This document shows, piece after piece, positions 9,327-18,888 of a stretch of 64,000 bases of DNA. The translations under genes were made by a program, and so were the position numbers. Under the pieces are notes generated by a model. That model searched no databases. It was not told the DNA's origin and saw only the letters and a list, made by a program, of their open reading frames with translations. Positions within the stretch are counted from its first letter, which is position 1; every line of letters starts with the position of its first letter. Origin of the DNA: Mesobacillus sp. S13 (GTDB lineage: Bacteria; Bacillota; Bacilli; Bacillales; Cytobacillaceae); assembly GCF_020422885.1 (NCBI RefSeq), contig NZ_CP084622.1, positions 4,421,001 through 4,485,000 on the forward strand, in the 5' to 3' direction.

Positions 9327-10499
9327 ATGGAAAAAATTACACGATCAGCTAGATATGTAGATTTGGACTGGATCAAGGTACTGGCCACGCTGCTCGTCTT
9401 CCTTTATCACTGTTCGATGTTTTTCAATTCGTTCGATTGGCACATTAAAAACAATTCCATTGATCAAACATATATCGAGTTTTTCTCGCTCTTGTTGGGA
9501 AACTGGATCATGCCTATTTTCTTTGTATTGTCAGGAATGGCTACTTACTATGCTTTGAATAGAAGGAATTCGAAAAGCTTTATAAAAGAAAGATTTTTAC
9601 GGCTTGGGCTGCCCTTACTGTTGGGGGTTTTCCTGTTATCACCTCCCCAGGTGTACATAGAAAGAATCACGAACCATCAATTTGAAGGCTCATTCCTGGA
9701 GTTCTTCCCTCATTATTTTGAGGGACTCTATCTGGAAATTGGCGGTACCGGGAACTTCGCATTCTTCGGACATCACCTGTGGTATCTTTTAATGTTACTG
9801 CTATTCTCGGTTATTACATTGCCTTTTTTCATAAAAACCAAAGGTATAGAGATTGGTAAGGAATTTAGTATCCGCCATTATTTATTCATTCCTATCCCTC
9901 TATCAATCGCCGCTTTGACAGTCAACAATGTCGTAAATTTAGCAAGCTGGGGAATCATCTTTTATCTATTTTTATATGTTTTTGGATTCTATTTTTTCGC
10001 TCGAGGATCATTAAGGCCGTTTGTCCGTAAAATAGGACCTCTAGCTGGTGCTTTAAGTATACTGAGTACCGCTGCCTATATATCCTGGGTATTTCTCTAT
10101 GGCTTTCCTATGGAGATATCATTGGGATGGGCAGTATTCATGATCATCCGTGTCCTATTGGTATGGAACATGATCTTCTTTATCCTATACCTGGGCGATC
10201 AGTATCTGAACGTTTCCAACCAGGCATTGAAATATACCAGTGAAGCCTCCATGCCGTTTTACGTACTTCATCAACCTGTCATCATCATATTGGGGTTTTT
10301 CATCTATAATCTGGATTGGCCTGTTCCTGTAAAACTGATAATTCTGATATCAGCAGCATTTCTAGTGATTATGGGTTTATACGAGTTGATCATTCGACGA
10401 GTTAATATTCTAAGGGTTGTATTTGGGCTAAAAGCAAGCCGTCCTGGTGAAGGGTCTCTTGTACTAAATAATACAGGGACATACCGCCGTAAAATATAG
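9327..10499 (+). CDS. acyltransferase family 3 membrane protein
   Basis: 390 residues, about ten membrane segments. The N-terminus YVDLDWIKVLATLLVFLYHCSMFF carries the family His in the first membrane helix, and the segment GNWIMPIFFVLSGMATYY follows the usual motif order of integral-membrane acyltransferases (OpgC/OafA type). A later HHLWYLLMLLLFS and a C-terminal region with MPFYVLHQPVIIILG also fit. Such enzymes O-acylate polysaccharides or other surface molecules; the acceptor here is unknown. ATG at 9327 has AGGGGG upstream. It is followed 47 bases later by a DUF805 gene and may be co-transcribed. Confidence 0.85.
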   Translation: MEKITRSARYVDLDWIKVLATLLVFLYHCSMFFNSFDWHIKNNSIDQTYIEFFSLLLGNWIMPIFFVLSGMATYYALNRRNSKSFIKERFLRLGLPLLLGVFLLSPPQVYIERITNHQFEGSFLEFFPHYFEGLYLEIGGTGNFAFFGHHLWYLLMLLLFSVITLPFFIKTKGIEIGKEFSIRHYLFIPIPLSIAALTVNNVVNLASWGIIFYLFLYVFGFYFFARGSLRPFVRKIGPLAGALSILSTAAYISWVFLYGFPMEISLGWAVFMIIRVLLVWNMIFFILYLGDQYLNVSNQALKYTSEASMPFYVLHQPVIIILGFFIYNLDWPVPVKLIILISAAFLVIMGLYELIIRRVNILRVVFGLKASRPGEGSLVLNNTGTYRRKI

Positions 10500-10546
10500 G
10501 GAGTAAGAAATACAAAAATATATATTATCAAAGTGAGGTCAATTAC

Positions 10547-10915
10547 ATGCAGTGGTATTTAGAGGCAATAAAGAATTACGCTAATTTTAAAGGCAGAGCG
10601 AGACGGAAAGAATACTGGTTGTTTAATTTATTTCACATTCTTATAATGGGTACACTCTACCTTGCAGGATCCGCTATGGAGTCACTTCTTTTGTTTGTAG
10701 TCATATTAATTTATTATTTCTTAACGTTAATTCCATACCTTTCTGTCACCGTTCGCAGACTGCACGATATCGGATACAGCGGCTGGATGTACTTAGTTAA
10801 TTTCATACCGTTGGTCGGGGGGATTATCCTACTAGTATTCACTTGTTTGGATAGCGACGCAAATGAAAACAAGTATGGGGCGAATCCTAAAATTTCAATT
10901 AATCAATCCGCTTAA
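10547..10915 (+). CDS. DUF805 family membrane protein
   Basis: 122 residues. The N-terminal NYANFKGRARRKEYWLFNLF and the central TVRRLHDIGYSGW motif followed by a glycine-rich membrane segment are hallmarks of DUF805 (YhaH/YhaI-like) inner-membrane proteins. About four hydrophobic segments. Molecular function is not known. AGTGAGG precedes the ATG; a terminator follows at 10986. Confidence 0.88.
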   Translation: MQWYLEAIKNYANFKGRARRKEYWLFNLFHILIMGTLYLAGSAMESLLLFVVILIYYFLTLIPYLSVTVRRLHDIGYSGWMYLVNFIPLVGGIILLVFTCLDSDANENKYGANPKISINQSA

Positions 10916-10985
10916 CTTGTCTATTACAGCTTAGAAACTTTCTGTACAGCTTCTGCTGAGGCAGAATTGAAAAATAAGAATCCAG

Positions 10986-11017
10986 AATGACTATCTTATT
11001 TGATGGTCATTTTTTTA
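10986..11017 (+). terminator. rho-independent terminator
   Basis: AATGACTATC (10986-10995) pairs with GATGGTCATT (11002-11011) and is followed by a run of T. Ends the acyltransferase-DUF805 unit. Confidence 0.75.
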
Positions 11018-11340
11018 TTTCTAGACAATTGGATGCCTAATCATATTTGAAAATACTTTAAAGCCTGTTTGACAGAAGTAATTTCTGAAGATTGGGATGT
11101 TTGTTATGACCTTCTAATTTTTTTGACGCAAAACCGTCCCTTCAACGTTCCAACTCCAGAGCGATACCACTTTTACAACAAAAAAAGAAGCATAAAGCCA
11201 CGCTTACGCTCCTCACCTTTATTTCTAGTGCCGGATAAGAAAAGAGATCTTCAACATATCCCCACTCCACGCTTTCTTACTTTTTTCCTGCTATTATTTT
11301 CAGCACTGTATGTTACTTAGGACCCGTTCTATGATCAAAA
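11018..11340. other. stretch without a convincing gene
   Basis: An 83-codon open frame (11069-11320) exists but lacks a ribosome binding site and has no protein-like composition. I see nothing functional here except the start of a more AT-rich island. Confidence 0.5.
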
Positions 11341-11508
11341 TTAATTATTTGCTTTATTAATCTCTTTTTTTTCTAAGTATTTAATATAAACCGCATTAAT
11401 TAGCAATAGACTAACTGAAATTAGAGCGACCTTAGTCCCTAAGGTGAATGAGAGCATAGCTAATATAAGAGCTCCAAATACCAATATTTTACTTAATAAT
11501 GTTTTAAT
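11341..11508 (-). CDS. 55-residue two-helix membrane protein with probable AUU start
   Basis: The frame encodes a Lys-containing N-terminus (KTLLSKILVFG), a hydrophobic hairpin of two short membrane segments around a FTLGTKVAL turn, and a charged tail (YLEKKEINKANN). A near-perfect site GGGGGAG (11515-11521) stands 6 bases before an ATT codon at 11508; no ATG, GTG or TTG lies at proper distance (the next candidate, TTG, is 24 bases further in). So translation from AUU, or a sequence error in this codon, must be assumed. Upstream are TTGATA (11559-11564) and TATGGT (11536-11541) spaced 17 bases. It is divergent from the secreted bacteriocin-like gene at 11785 and could be its immunity protein (inference). 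Confidence 0.5.
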   Translation of the reverse strand: MKTLLSKILVFGALILAMLSFTLGTKVALISVSLLLINAVYIKYLEKKEINKANN

Positions 11509-11535
11509 TTTTAACTCCCCCTTTTTTTACAATAT

Positions 11536-11564
11536 ACCATATTAACTGAAATTTATTTTATCAA
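11536..11564 (-). promoter_or_regulatory. candidate promoter of the 55-residue gene
   Basis: TTGATA and TATGGT separated by 17 bases on the minus strand, upstream of the GGGGGAG ribosome site. The -10 region overlaps one arm of a long inverted repeat. Confidence 0.4.
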
Positions 11565-11633
11565 TTTTTTCCAGTATAATAAGCATTTTCCCAACCTCTT
11601 AATACGTTCAGCCATCAACTATTCAGTTAATAT
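11539..11633. repeat. 12-bp perfect inverted repeat, possible operator pair
   Basis: ATATTAACTGAA (11539-11550) and TTCAGTTAATAT (11622-11633) are exact reverse complements 71 bases apart. One arm sits on the predicted -10 of the 55-residue gene. This fits two binding sites of a DNA-binding protein; no regulator gene is adjacent. Confidence 0.5.
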
Positions 11634-11721
11634 TTAACAATAGTATTTACACTTTAAGATAAATTCACTACTATTTACCAATAAATTCTCAAAAACTTTC
11701 CCAACTGGTAAGCTATTTATT

Positions 11722-11750
11722 TACTAAATTACTTGATATATGATTTAGTA
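11722..11750. promoter_or_regulatory. inverted repeat upstream of the secreted protein gene
   Basis: TACTAAAT (11722-11729) and ATTTAGTA (11743-11750) form a perfect 8-bp inverted repeat 35 bases before the ATG at 11785, placed where an operator or 5'-UTR hairpin would act. Confidence 0.45.
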
Positions 11751-11784
11751 GCACCACAAAAAAACCATATATTAGGAGGAAGAA

Positions 11785-12456
11785 ATGAAAAAAGGTCTAG
11801 TTTTATTATTATCGTTGCTTATGTTTATGGTCCCAACACTTGTATCGGCTGCTCCAAATTCAACTGCCGAAGAAAACAAAAGAACAGAAACTGTAACTTA
11901 TGATGGCATACAGTATACTATTAGTACTGTACAAACAGGAGTTATAAAAAAGATTATTGTTTCAGATGCGGAACTAAAAGATGTTGCTGTTTTAATTGAA
12001 AACACACAAACCGGTCAAAAGACACTAAATGGAGAAAAGATAGATTTTAATATGGAAGAACCCTTACATAACACACCTCAAGATGGTGATGTATCTGCAA
12101 ATTTAGTTCCAGCTCCTGAAACAGGAACAACTTGGAGTTATTACACTACTATATCAAATAGTGTTAATCTCTTAACTAGCGGTACAGCTCTTATAGGAGC
12201 ACTTATTACTATCGTAAAAGCAGCATCTAACGCTGCCGGTACAGATAGCATTTTGTCTACATCAGCTGCTATCTCACTTGCAATAGCGTTTCTGTCGGGG
12301 GTTAGCTCTAGTATCTCAACTGTTACCTCAAAAATCATTTTGTATAGAAGATGGTATCCAGCAGCTAGCGACTATGTATACCAATTCAATAACTACTTTT
12401 ACTATAACGGACGTTCTTTAGGCGGATTCACTTGGAACGCTGGATATGGATGGTAG
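11785..12456 (+). CDS. secreted protein, bacteriocin-like (unproven)
   Basis: 223 residues. A clear signal peptide ([22 protein letters not shown]) is followed by an acidic N-domain, then a long Ala/Ser/Gly-rich hydrophobic region (about 125-190) that could span a membrane twice, and a C-terminus rich in Tyr, Trp and Gly (FTWNAGYGW). AGGAGGAAGAA precedes the ATG. The region is more AT-rich than its neighbours, which suggests transfer. The build recalls secreted high-molecular-weight bacteriocins such as the geobacillin-26 type, but this is a resemblance from memory, not a match. A divergent tiny membrane protein could confer immunity. Confidence 0.6.
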   Translation: MKKGLVLLLSLLMFMVPTLVSAAPNSTAEENKRTETVTYDGIQYTISTVQTGVIKKIIVSDAELKDVAVLIENTQTGQKTLNGEKIDFNMEEPLHNTPQDGDVSANLVPAPETGTTWSYYTTISNSVNLLTSGTALIGALITIVKAASNAAGTDSILSTSAAISLAIAFLSGVSSSISTVTSKIILYRRWYPAASDYVYQFNNYFYYNGRSLGGFTWNAGYGW

Positions 12457-12521
12457 GAAAATCTGATATTTTCTAATGCAGTAACTCTACCGGAAATTAA
12501 GCCATTGAATTACTGGGCAAC

Positions 12522-12549
12522 CGACAAATTTCGGGTGGTGACAGGCACC
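12522..12549. repeat. dispersed repeat, family A copy 1 (truncated)
   Basis: CGACAAATTTCGGG followed by TGGTGACAGGCACC. The same block occurs at 55231 and 55718, there completed to a palindrome by CTGTCGAA. Here the right arm is missing. Confidence 0.7.
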
Positions 12550-12554
12550 ATAAC

Positions 12555-12596
12555 AAAGGGCAAGTTGAGCAATTTTAAAAGCTCAACCTGCCCTTT
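12555..12596. terminator. strong hairpin between convergent genes
   Basis: AAAGGGCAAGTTGAGC (12555-12570) pairs with GCTCAACCTGCCCTTT (12581-12596) around an AT loop, followed by T on the plus strand and preceded by A. Probably a bidirectional terminator for the secreted protein and the M20 peptidase. Confidence 0.75.
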
Positions 12597-12646
12597 TCGT
12601 CTTCTGCGCAAAATGGTGTGGGTGTTCATGGTGTACACTACCATTC

Positions 12647-13840
12647 CTACTCCTCATCTTGTGTCCCGATACTAATCAGCAGGTTAGTAAAAAATGCTGC
12701 TCGTTCTGGGATTTGGCTGATGATGATGTGTTCGTTTCTTGCATGGATTCCGTCTCCAATGGTGCCGAGACCATCCAAGGTTGGGACTCCCATATTGGCT
12801 GTGAGGTTTCCGTCGCTCCCTCCTCCAACCGATGCTTCTTTTAACTTGAAGCCTTCTTCTTTTGCTGCTTCTTTAGCGGTTTGGAATAGGTTTTTGGTAT
12901 CTTGATTTCGTTCCATCGGCGGGCGGGAGATTCCCCCTCGAACGTCGATACTTGTTCCCTCTGTGAAGGGTGTCAGTCCACATATTACTTCATCAATATT
13001 TTCTTGTTCTTCACTGGTTTTCGCCCGGACATCGATGCCAATCTCTTCATGGTCAGCCACGACATTGAGCTTGCCTCCGCCTTTAACAAATCCAACATTG
13101 ACGGTGGTTCCAGCCTCGTAATCGGTTAATGACTCTAAAAAACCGATGACCTTGGCAGCCTCTTGAATAGCACTTGCTCCTTCATGATGGTTATTTCCAG
13201 CGTGGGCCGCCTTGCCTGTAATATCAATATAATAACGCGCTGAACCCTTTCTTGCCGTTTTCAAAGCACCCGTCTTAACAACGGGGGGTTCAGTAACCAA
13301 CGCATAATCGCAATCCTTCGCTATTTCTTCAATGACATAGCGCGATGTCGGACTGCTCACCTCTTCTTCACTGGTAAAAAGGAACACAATTTTCTTTGAA
13401 AACGGGATATTCAGTTCCTTGATGGCTTTTATTGCCCAAATCGCTTGTACCAAGCCACCCTTCATATCCAGGATGCCAGGCCCATAGGCACGATCGCCTT
13501 CGATTTTAAACTCTAAGTCCCCAGGCTCCCAAACCGTATCAAAATGGGAAAGGATTAAGATGGTTTCGTCTCCTTCCCCGAATTCAAATTTCAGATGATT
13601 TCCGTATTTCTCTTCTTCCAACACTTTTGCCCGTTTACCATAATAGCGATATAAAAGCTCCTGAATCCTCTCTCCGCACTGGTCGACGAGTTTTTTATTC
13701 ATTGATGAAGAATCACATTCGACCAGAAACTTGATATCATCTAAAATCTCATGCAAATGGGCCTCCATAAACTGCCTTATGGAATCCATTACTATCACGC
13801 TGCTTTCTAGTGTATTTGATAAATCCTGCACATGATTCAT
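12647..13840 (-). CDS. M20 family metallopeptidase (carboxypeptidase G2-like)
   Basis: 397 residues, cytosolic. Metal-binding motifs of the M20 family are present: LSHFDTVW (His and catalytic Asp), GPGILDMKGG (bridging Asp), FTSEEEVSS (catalytic and metal Glu), the CDYALVTEPP segment, and a C-terminal GTIGDGIHARNEHI with the last His. The dimerisation domain HAGNNHHEGASAI also fits. Expected to hydrolyse an N-acyl/peptide bond, often releasing glutamate; the actual substrate is unknown. The start at 13840 has only a weak GGGA; an alternative ATG lies 17 codons downstream. Single-gene unit. Confidence 0.85.
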   Translation of the reverse strand: MNHVQDLSNTLESSVIVMDSIRQFMEAHLHEILDDIKFLVECDSSSMNKKLVDQCGERIQELLYRYYGKRAKVLEEEKYGNHLKFEFGEGDETILILSHFDTVWEPGDLEFKIEGDRAYGPGILDMKGGLVQAIWAIKAIKELNIPFSKKIVFLFTSEEEVSSPTSRYVIEEIAKDCDYALVTEPPVVKTGALKTARKGSARYYIDITGKAAHAGNNHHEGASAIQEAAKVIGFLESLTDYEAGTTVNVGFVKGGGKLNVVADHEEIGIDVRAKTSEEQENIDEVICGLTPFTEGTSIDVRGGISRPPMERNQDTKNLFQTAKEAAKEEGFKLKEASVGGGSDGNLTANMGVPTLDGLGTIGDGIHARNEHIIISQIPERAAFFTNLLISIGTQDEE

Positions 13841-14140
13841 GTAGTCCCAGATTATTACGATTGTACTATTATAACATTTATATTATTCGTTTTAACCTGG
13901 CATGATAGGCTTTCCACTCGTAATGGAAATGGTTGCATAATCCACATTTATAGCGTGACCACTATGGTTAATAAGCAGTGTATCTTCATCTGTGCTTAGG
14001 ACAAGTAAGTTATAGCAGCCAAAACCTGACCCTCCCCCTAGCAACGAAAGTCCCAAAAGCCTTTTCCTTTGCATTGGACTAAAAATGTTTGTTAACCTAA
14101 ATAATGTACTGAATTATCTAAAAATATTTGGAGGGGTTGG
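13841..14140. promoter_or_regulatory. intergenic region with candidate promoter for the amino-acid ABC operon
   Basis: About 300 bases. TTGTTA (14089-14094) and AATTAT (14112-14117) are 17 bases apart upstream of the GGAGGGG site of the gene at 14141. A 60-codon minus-strand frame (13892-14074) lacks a ribosome site and is not called. Confidence 0.35.
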
Positions 14141-14923
14141 ATGAAAAAAATAAAGATATTTGGCTTTTTAATGATGGCAGTGATGCTGGTCTTGGCTGCA
14201 TGCGGATCGGACGATACGGCAAACAGCGGCGGGGATGAAGGCGGTGGTAAAACATACACTGTTGGTACGGATACGACTTATCCTCCGTTCGAATTTGAAG
14301 AGGGCGGCAAATATAAAGGAATCGATATCGATATCATCAATGCCATTGCGGAAGAAGAAGGCTTTGAGATCGAACTGAAGCCAATGGACTTCGGGGGCAT
14401 CATTCCTGCGATCCTTGCTGATCAGCTGGACGTAGCCATTGCTGGCATGAGCATTACGGATGACAGAAAAGAAAAAGTAGATTTTTCAGATCCATACTTT
14501 GATGCCGGATTAACACTTGTTGTTTCAGAAGATAACAACGACATTACCAGCGTTGATGACTTAGAAGGTAAAGTTGTCGCCGTTAAGAATGGTACAACAG
14601 GTGCTGACCATGCCGAGAAAATTAAAGATGAATATGGCATTAAAGAAGTACGCCAATTCAATGACAGCCCATCGATGTTCCAGGAAGTTGCAAACGGGAA
14701 CGCAGATGTATTGATTGAAGACTACCCGGTTATCGCGTATGCGATTAAAACAAGCAACCTTGACCTGAAGACCGTCGGGGACCGCCTGAATGGCGACCAG
14801 TACGGCATCGCTGTAAAAAAAGGCGAGAACCAGGAGCTGCTTGAAAAAATCAACAGCGGCCTGAAAAAAATCAAGGACAACGGCAAGTACGACGAAATCT
14901 TGAACACTTATCTTGAAGAGTAG
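14141..14923 (+). CDS. glnH: amino-acid ABC transporter substrate-binding lipoprotein
   Basis: 260 residues. Lipoprotein signal with lipobox LAAC at about residue 20, a Gly/Asp linker, then a type II binding-protein fold: YTVGTDTTYPPFEF, the IDIDIINAIAEE stretch, MSITDDRKEKVDFSDPYFDAG (the carboxylate-binding region) and VAVKNGTTGADHAEKI. This is the pattern of glutamine/arginine-type polar amino-acid binders. First gene of a three-gene ABC operon; anchored on the outer membrane face. Specificity (Gln versus Arg or other) cannot be decided by eye, so the symbol is provisional. Confidence 0.88.
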   Translation: MKKIKIFGFLMMAVMLVLAACGSDDTANSGGDEGGGKTYTVGTDTTYPPFEFEEGGKYKGIDIDIINAIAEEEGFEIELKPMDFGGIIPAILADQLDVAIAGMSITDDRKEKVDFSDPYFDAGLTLVVSEDNNDITSVDDLEGKVVAVKNGTTGADHAEKIKDEYGIKEVRQFNDSPSMFQEVANGNADVLIEDYPVIAYAIKTSNLDLKTVGDRLNGDQYGIAVKKGENQELLEKINSGLKKIKDNGKYDEILNTYLEE

Positions 14924-14933
14924 GAATTTTCTC

Positions 14934-14965
14934 AGCGCGCTCCCGAAAAGCGCGCTGTCTTTTTC
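14934..14965 (+). terminator. intra-operon attenuator after the binding-protein gene
   Basis: AGCGCGC (14934-14940) / GCGCGCT (14950-14956) followed by TGTCTTTTTCT, between the binding-protein and permease genes. Partial termination here would make more binding protein than membrane subunits. Confidence 0.7.
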
Positions 14966-14988
14966 TAAAAATTGAAAGGAGCTAGAAT

Positions 14989-15633
14989 ATGGAGATTTTC
15001 CAGGAAGCCCTCCCCGTCTTGTGGGCAGGGATAAAACTGACAGCATATATAACTCTTATCGGCTTGCTGTTTGGGTTCATCATCGGTTTAATTACAGCAC
15101 TATTCCGCCTTTCACCGATTCCGCCTTTACGGTGGATCGCCATTTGGTTCATTAACTTTGTACGCGGAACGCCTTTCCTCGTTCAATTATTCTTTATATA
15201 TTTCGGAATGAATTCACTGCCCTTCATTTCGCTTCAACCAGTAACAGCTGGTATCGTTGGGATTGCCATCAATGCAGGTGCCTATATAGCGGAAATTGTC
15301 CGAGCCGGCATCCAGTCCATCGACAAAGGACAGACGGAAGCTGCACGAACACTGGGGCTGACGAGTGCGCAGACGATGCGGTATATCATCCTGCCGCAGG
15401 CTTTAAGAAGGATGCTGCCGACATTCGTGAACCAGGCAATCATCAGCCTGAAGGACACCTCACTCCTGTCCGTCATCGGCATCGCTGAACTGACACAAAG
15501 AGGGCAAGTCGTCGTGTCGGCAACCTATGAGCCTTTTAAAGTATGGGGTATGGTCGCTCTCATGTATTTCATCCTGATTTACTTGCTGACCAAACTCGGT
15601 GACTTCATAGAGAGGAGGTATGAACTGCGATGA
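14989..15633 (+). CDS. glnP: amino-acid ABC transporter permease
   Basis: 214 residues, five or so membrane segments. The HisM-type signature is present: [17 protein letters not shown], then the EAA loop [34 protein letters not shown] that docks to the ATPase. AAAGGAG lies 7 bases before the ATG. It overlaps the ATPase gene by 4 bases (ATGA), indicating translational coupling. Forms a homodimeric channel in this transporter class. Confidence 0.9.
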   Translation: MEIFQEALPVLWAGIKLTAYITLIGLLFGFIIGLITALFRLSPIPPLRWIAIWFINFVRGTPFLVQLFFIYFGMNSLPFISLQPVTAGIVGIAINAGAYIAEIVRAGIQSIDKGQTEAARTLGLTSAQTMRYIILPQALRRMLPTFVNQAIISLKDTSLLSVIGIAELTQRGQVVVSATYEPFKVWGMVALMYFILIYLLTKLGDFIERRYELR

Positions 15634-16358
15634 GTGTGATCCAGGTTAATAATCTTAAAAAATCTTTTGGGCAACTCGAAGTCTTAAAAGATATCAGTAC
15701 AGAGGTGAAAGAGCAGGAAGTGGTGTGTGTCGTAGGTCCCTCCGGCTCTGGTAAAAGTACCTTTCTGCGATGCTTGAATAGACTCGAGGATATCACAGAT
15801 GGCCATGTCATCGTGAATGGAAATGATATCACCGACCCGAAAATCAACATCAATAAAATTCGCCAGGAAGTAGGGATGGTGTTCCAGCACTTCAATCTCT
15901 TCCCTCATAAAACCGTGCTGCAAAACATTACGCTCGCACCGGTCAAAGCAAAGGGTGTCGACAAAGAGGCTGCGAAACAGACAGCCCTCGAACTGCTCAG
16001 AAAAGTAGGCCTTGAGGAAAAAGCAGACAGCTATCCCGGAGAACTATCCGGCGGACAAAAGCAGCGTGTCGCCATCGCCAGGGCACTTGCCATGGAACCA
16101 AAGGTCATGCTGTTTGATGAACCGACTTCCGCGCTCGACCCCGAGATGATCGGAGAAGTCCTCGAGGTTATGAAAGACCTCGCCCGCGAAGGCATGACAA
16201 TGGTCGTCGTGACTCACGAAATGGGCTTTGCCCGTGAAGTCGGCGACCGCGTCATCTTCATGGATGGCGGTTATATCGTTGAAGAGGATGTACCGGGAGA
16301 ATTGTTTGGTAATCCTAAACATGAACGTACGAAGGCTTTTCTGGGGAAAGTTTTATAA
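15630..16358 (+). CDS. glnQ: amino-acid ABC transporter ATP-binding protein
   Basis: 242 residues, full length for the family. Walker [11 protein letters not shown]-loop [11 protein letters not shown], signature [15 protein letters not shown], Walker [15 protein letters not shown] and switch His in [12 protein letters not shown] are all intact. GAGGAGG precedes the ATG inside the permease gene. Energises import with the two preceding gene products. Confidence 0.93.
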   Translation: MSVIQVNNLKKSFGQLEVLKDISTEVKEQEVVCVVGPSGSGKSTFLRCLNRLEDITDGHVIVNGNDITDPKININKIRQEVGMVFQHFNLFPHKTVLQNITLAPVKAKGVDKEAAKQTALELLRKVGLEEKADSYPGELSGGQKQRVAIARALAMEPKVMLFDEPTSALDPEMIGEVLEVMKDLAREGMTMVVVTHEMGFAREVGDRVIFMDGGYIVEEDVPGELFGNPKHERTKAFLGKVL

Positions 16359-16613
16359 TTAGGACTGTGAAGAATGGACGTTTCATGCTTCTTCACATGT
16401 CCCTCCTCTTTCAATACAAAAGCGGTTACTACTTTTCTTTCAATATGTTTGTCAACAAATCTCCTAGTTTATTTAATTTCGAGATTGAAATTTTGTCATC
16501 GCACCGAAGCTGTCGTTGACGGCTTTACATTGAACTTCGAGTGTGATTTTCTTATTCCTTTAATCCAAATGGATATCTATACGATTTAAAGCACTTTATT
16601 TGAGACACCAAAC
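16359..16613. other. intergenic stretch without a gene
   Basis: The 71-codon frame starting at 16374 has no ribosome binding site and looks random. Nothing else was seen before the terminator at 16614. Confidence 0.5.
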
Positions 16614-16660
16614 AAAAACTCCATTTCTAGAAGAAGCCTAGAAATGGAGTTTGCTTTTTT
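16614..16660. terminator. bidirectional terminator
   Basis: AAACTCCATTTCTAG (16616-16630) pairs exactly with CTAGAAATGGAGTTT (16638-16652), followed by GCTTTTTTT. Serves the ABC operon from the left and the allose operon from the right. Confidence 0.85.
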
Positions 16661-16713
16661 TGGAGTATACGCTCTTTCAATGGTCTCGTACCGTCACATC
16701 GTCTCTTAAATAT

Positions 16714-18732
16714 TTAATTTCTCACCAGACTATCACTTTTCTTTATCGCTTGTTTAAACCTCGAAACGACATGCTTAACGGAAAACCCACTTTCTTCTAA
16801 AAGCTTATCCGCTGGACCTGATGCGCCAAACTCATCAATGGTAATGGTTTCTCCATGAGCTCCGATATATTCTCTCCAACCAAGGGAAGATCCTAATTCG
16901 ATTGCTACACGAGCTGATACATGGCTTGGTAGCACGCTTTCTTTGTATTCACTTGATTGTTTTTGGAATAAATCCCAGCTTGGCATGCTTATAACAGAAA
17001 CGTGGATGCCTTCGTTTGCAAGTTCAGTTTGTGCTTCTAGGGCTAGAGCAACTTCAGAGCCTGTTGCCAGCAATAGACCTGCAACTTCACCTTTCGCTTC
17101 AGAAACGACATACGCTCCTTTTTTCACACCAACAAATACTTCTTCTTGATCCAACCAAAGTGTTGGCAAGTCTTGGCGGGTTAAAACCAGCGCAGTTGGA
17201 TGGTCCTGGCTTTCAAGTGCTAAACGCCATGCAGCCACTGTTTCTTTCGCCTCTGCCGGTCTGATGACTGACAAACCAGGCATTGCGCGTAAAGATGCCA
17301 ACTGTTCTACTGGTTGGTGTGTTGGGCCATCCTCCCCGACCGCAATGCTATCGTGTGTAAATACATAAGTGACAGGCAACTTCATCAATGCAGCAAGTCG
17401 AATCGCTGGGCGGAGGTAATCTGAGAATACAAAGAATGTAGCCCCAAATACTTTTACGCCCCCATGAAGGGCCATTCCGTTAAGTGCAGCACCCATAGCA
17501 AATTCTCGTACACCAAACCAGATATTTCGTGCGGCATACCCATCTAGACCAAAGTCCTTTTCAGCTGAAAGCATCGTTTTATTGGAGCTAGCGAGATCGG
17601 CTGAGCCTCCAATAAGTTGTGGAAAGACCTTTGCTGCCGCATTCAACGTTTGACCAGATGATGATCTTGTTGCAAGTTTTTCCCCAGGAACGAATTCAGG
17701 AAGAGCCTCTTGCCAATTGTTAGGCAGGTCCCCTTTTACAGCGGTTTCCAATTGGGAAGCAAGTACTGGGTAAGCTGCTTTATAAGCAATGAACTGTTCA
17801 TCCCAGGCTAGTTCTTTTGCTTTCCCTTCTTCAAGCAAGCTACTAAAATGAAGCTTTACTTCTTCAGGAATATAAAATGGTTCTTCATATTCCCAACCGT
17901 AAACTTCTTTTGTTAACTTAATTTCCGTTTCCCCAAGGGGTGCGCCGTGACTAGCTGAAGAACCAGCTTTATTTGGGGACCCGTAACCGATGGTTGTTTT
18001 TAATTCAATTAGTGTCGGACGCTCTTGGTCCGCTTTTGCCTCTTGTAAGGCCTTTTGTATGGCAACAACATCGTTCCCATCTTCCACTCGAAGAACCTGC
18101 CAACCATGAGCCTTGAATCGACCTTGAACATTTTCAGAGAAAGATTGACTTAACTCTCCATCCAAGGAAATATCATTCGAATCATACAATACAATTAGTC
18201 TTCCTAATTTCAAGTGGCCAGCAAGAGAAGCTGCTTCTGCAGAAACGCCTTCCATTAAATCACCGTCTCCGCAAAGACTATAGGAATAATGGTCAATTAT
18301 TTGAAAGTCCTCTCGATTATAAGTCTCAGCAAGATGTCGTTCGGCCATTGCCATTCCAACAGCCATCGCGATTCCTTGACCCAGCGGACCTGTGGTAGCC
18401 TCAACACCATCCGTGTGTCTGAATTCAGGGTGCCCTGGTGTTTTACTTCCAAACTGCCGGAAGCTTTTTAAATCTTCCATTGAAACATCATAACCAAATA
18501 AATGAAGCAAGCTATAAAGAAGAGCAGATCCATGACCGGCAGATAAAATAAACCTGTCACGGTTAAGCCAACCAGGATTAACAGGATTAAAGTTCATTTC
18601 TTTCGCCCATAATGTATAGGCCATAGGCGCTGCGCCCATTGGTAAGCCTGGATGTCCGGAGTTTGCCTTCTGAATCATATCCATGCTCAACGTACGTATC
18701 GTATTAATTGCTTGTAAACTTATTGGATCCAT
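16714..18732 (-). CDS. tkt: transketolase
   Basis: 672 residues, full length. Motifs: N-terminal [37 protein letters not shown], the TPP/Mg site [19 protein letters not shown] followed by DSNDISLDG, and the pyrimidine-domain [21 protein letters not shown] with its conserved His. Transfers two-carbon ketol units in the pentose phosphate pathway. AGGGG stands 9 bases before the ATG. It is the last gene of the allose cluster, 156 bases after rpiB, and is probably a second, operon-borne transketolase beside the housekeeping one. Confidence 0.92.
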   Translation of the reverse strand: MDPISLQAINTIRTLSMDMIQKANSGHPGLPMGAAPMAYTLWAKEMNFNPVNPGWLNRDRFILSAGHGSALLYSLLHLFGYDVSMEDLKSFRQFGSKTPGHPEFRHTDGVEATTGPLGQGIAMAVGMAMAERHLAETYNREDFQIIDHYSYSLCGDGDLMEGVSAEAASLAGHLKLGRLIVLYDSNDISLDGELSQSFSENVQGRFKAHGWQVLRVEDGNDVVAIQKALQEAKADQERPTLIELKTTIGYGSPNKAGSSASHGAPLGETEIKLTKEVYGWEYEEPFYIPEEVKLHFSSLLEEGKAKELAWDEQFIAYKAAYPVLASQLETAVKGDLPNNWQEALPEFVPGEKLATRSSSGQTLNAAAKVFPQLIGGSADLASSNKTMLSAEKDFGLDGYAARNIWFGVREFAMGAALNGMALHGGVKVFGATFFVFSDYLRPAIRLAALMKLPVTYVFTHDSIAVGEDGPTHQPVEQLASLRAMPGLSVIRPAEAKETVAAWRLALESQDHPTALVLTRQDLPTLWLDQEEVFVGVKKGAYVVSEAKGEVAGLLLATGSEVALALEAQTELANEGIHVSVISMPSWDLFQKQSSEYKESVLPSHVSARVAIELGSSLGWREYIGAHGETITIDEFGASGPADKLLEESGFSVKHVVSRFKQAIKKSDSLVRN

Positions 18733-18888
18733 TCATAAAATCCCCTTTACTATATAGGCAATCTTAAAATTTGAGCGTTTCAACAAGTTGGATAATGATT
18801 CGGCAGAACAAATATCCCGCCAGCACCATCCAGACTTTCTTCTTATAAGACTAAGCAGAGCGTCAATAGAACAGCAACCACAGAGATT

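Noticed and set aside
11069..11320. 83-codon frame on the plus strand
   Set aside because: No ribosome binding site, composition like random AT-rich DNA, no family likeness.
13892..14074. 60-codon minus-strand frame between the M20 peptidase and the ABC operon
   Set aside because: Looks partly protein-like (NHSGHAINVDYATISI), but has no ribosome site before its ATG and no recognised family; could be a gene remnant.
16374..16589. 71-codon frame after the ABC ATPase
   Set aside because: No ribosome site and random-looking sequence rich in Phe, Cys and Ser.
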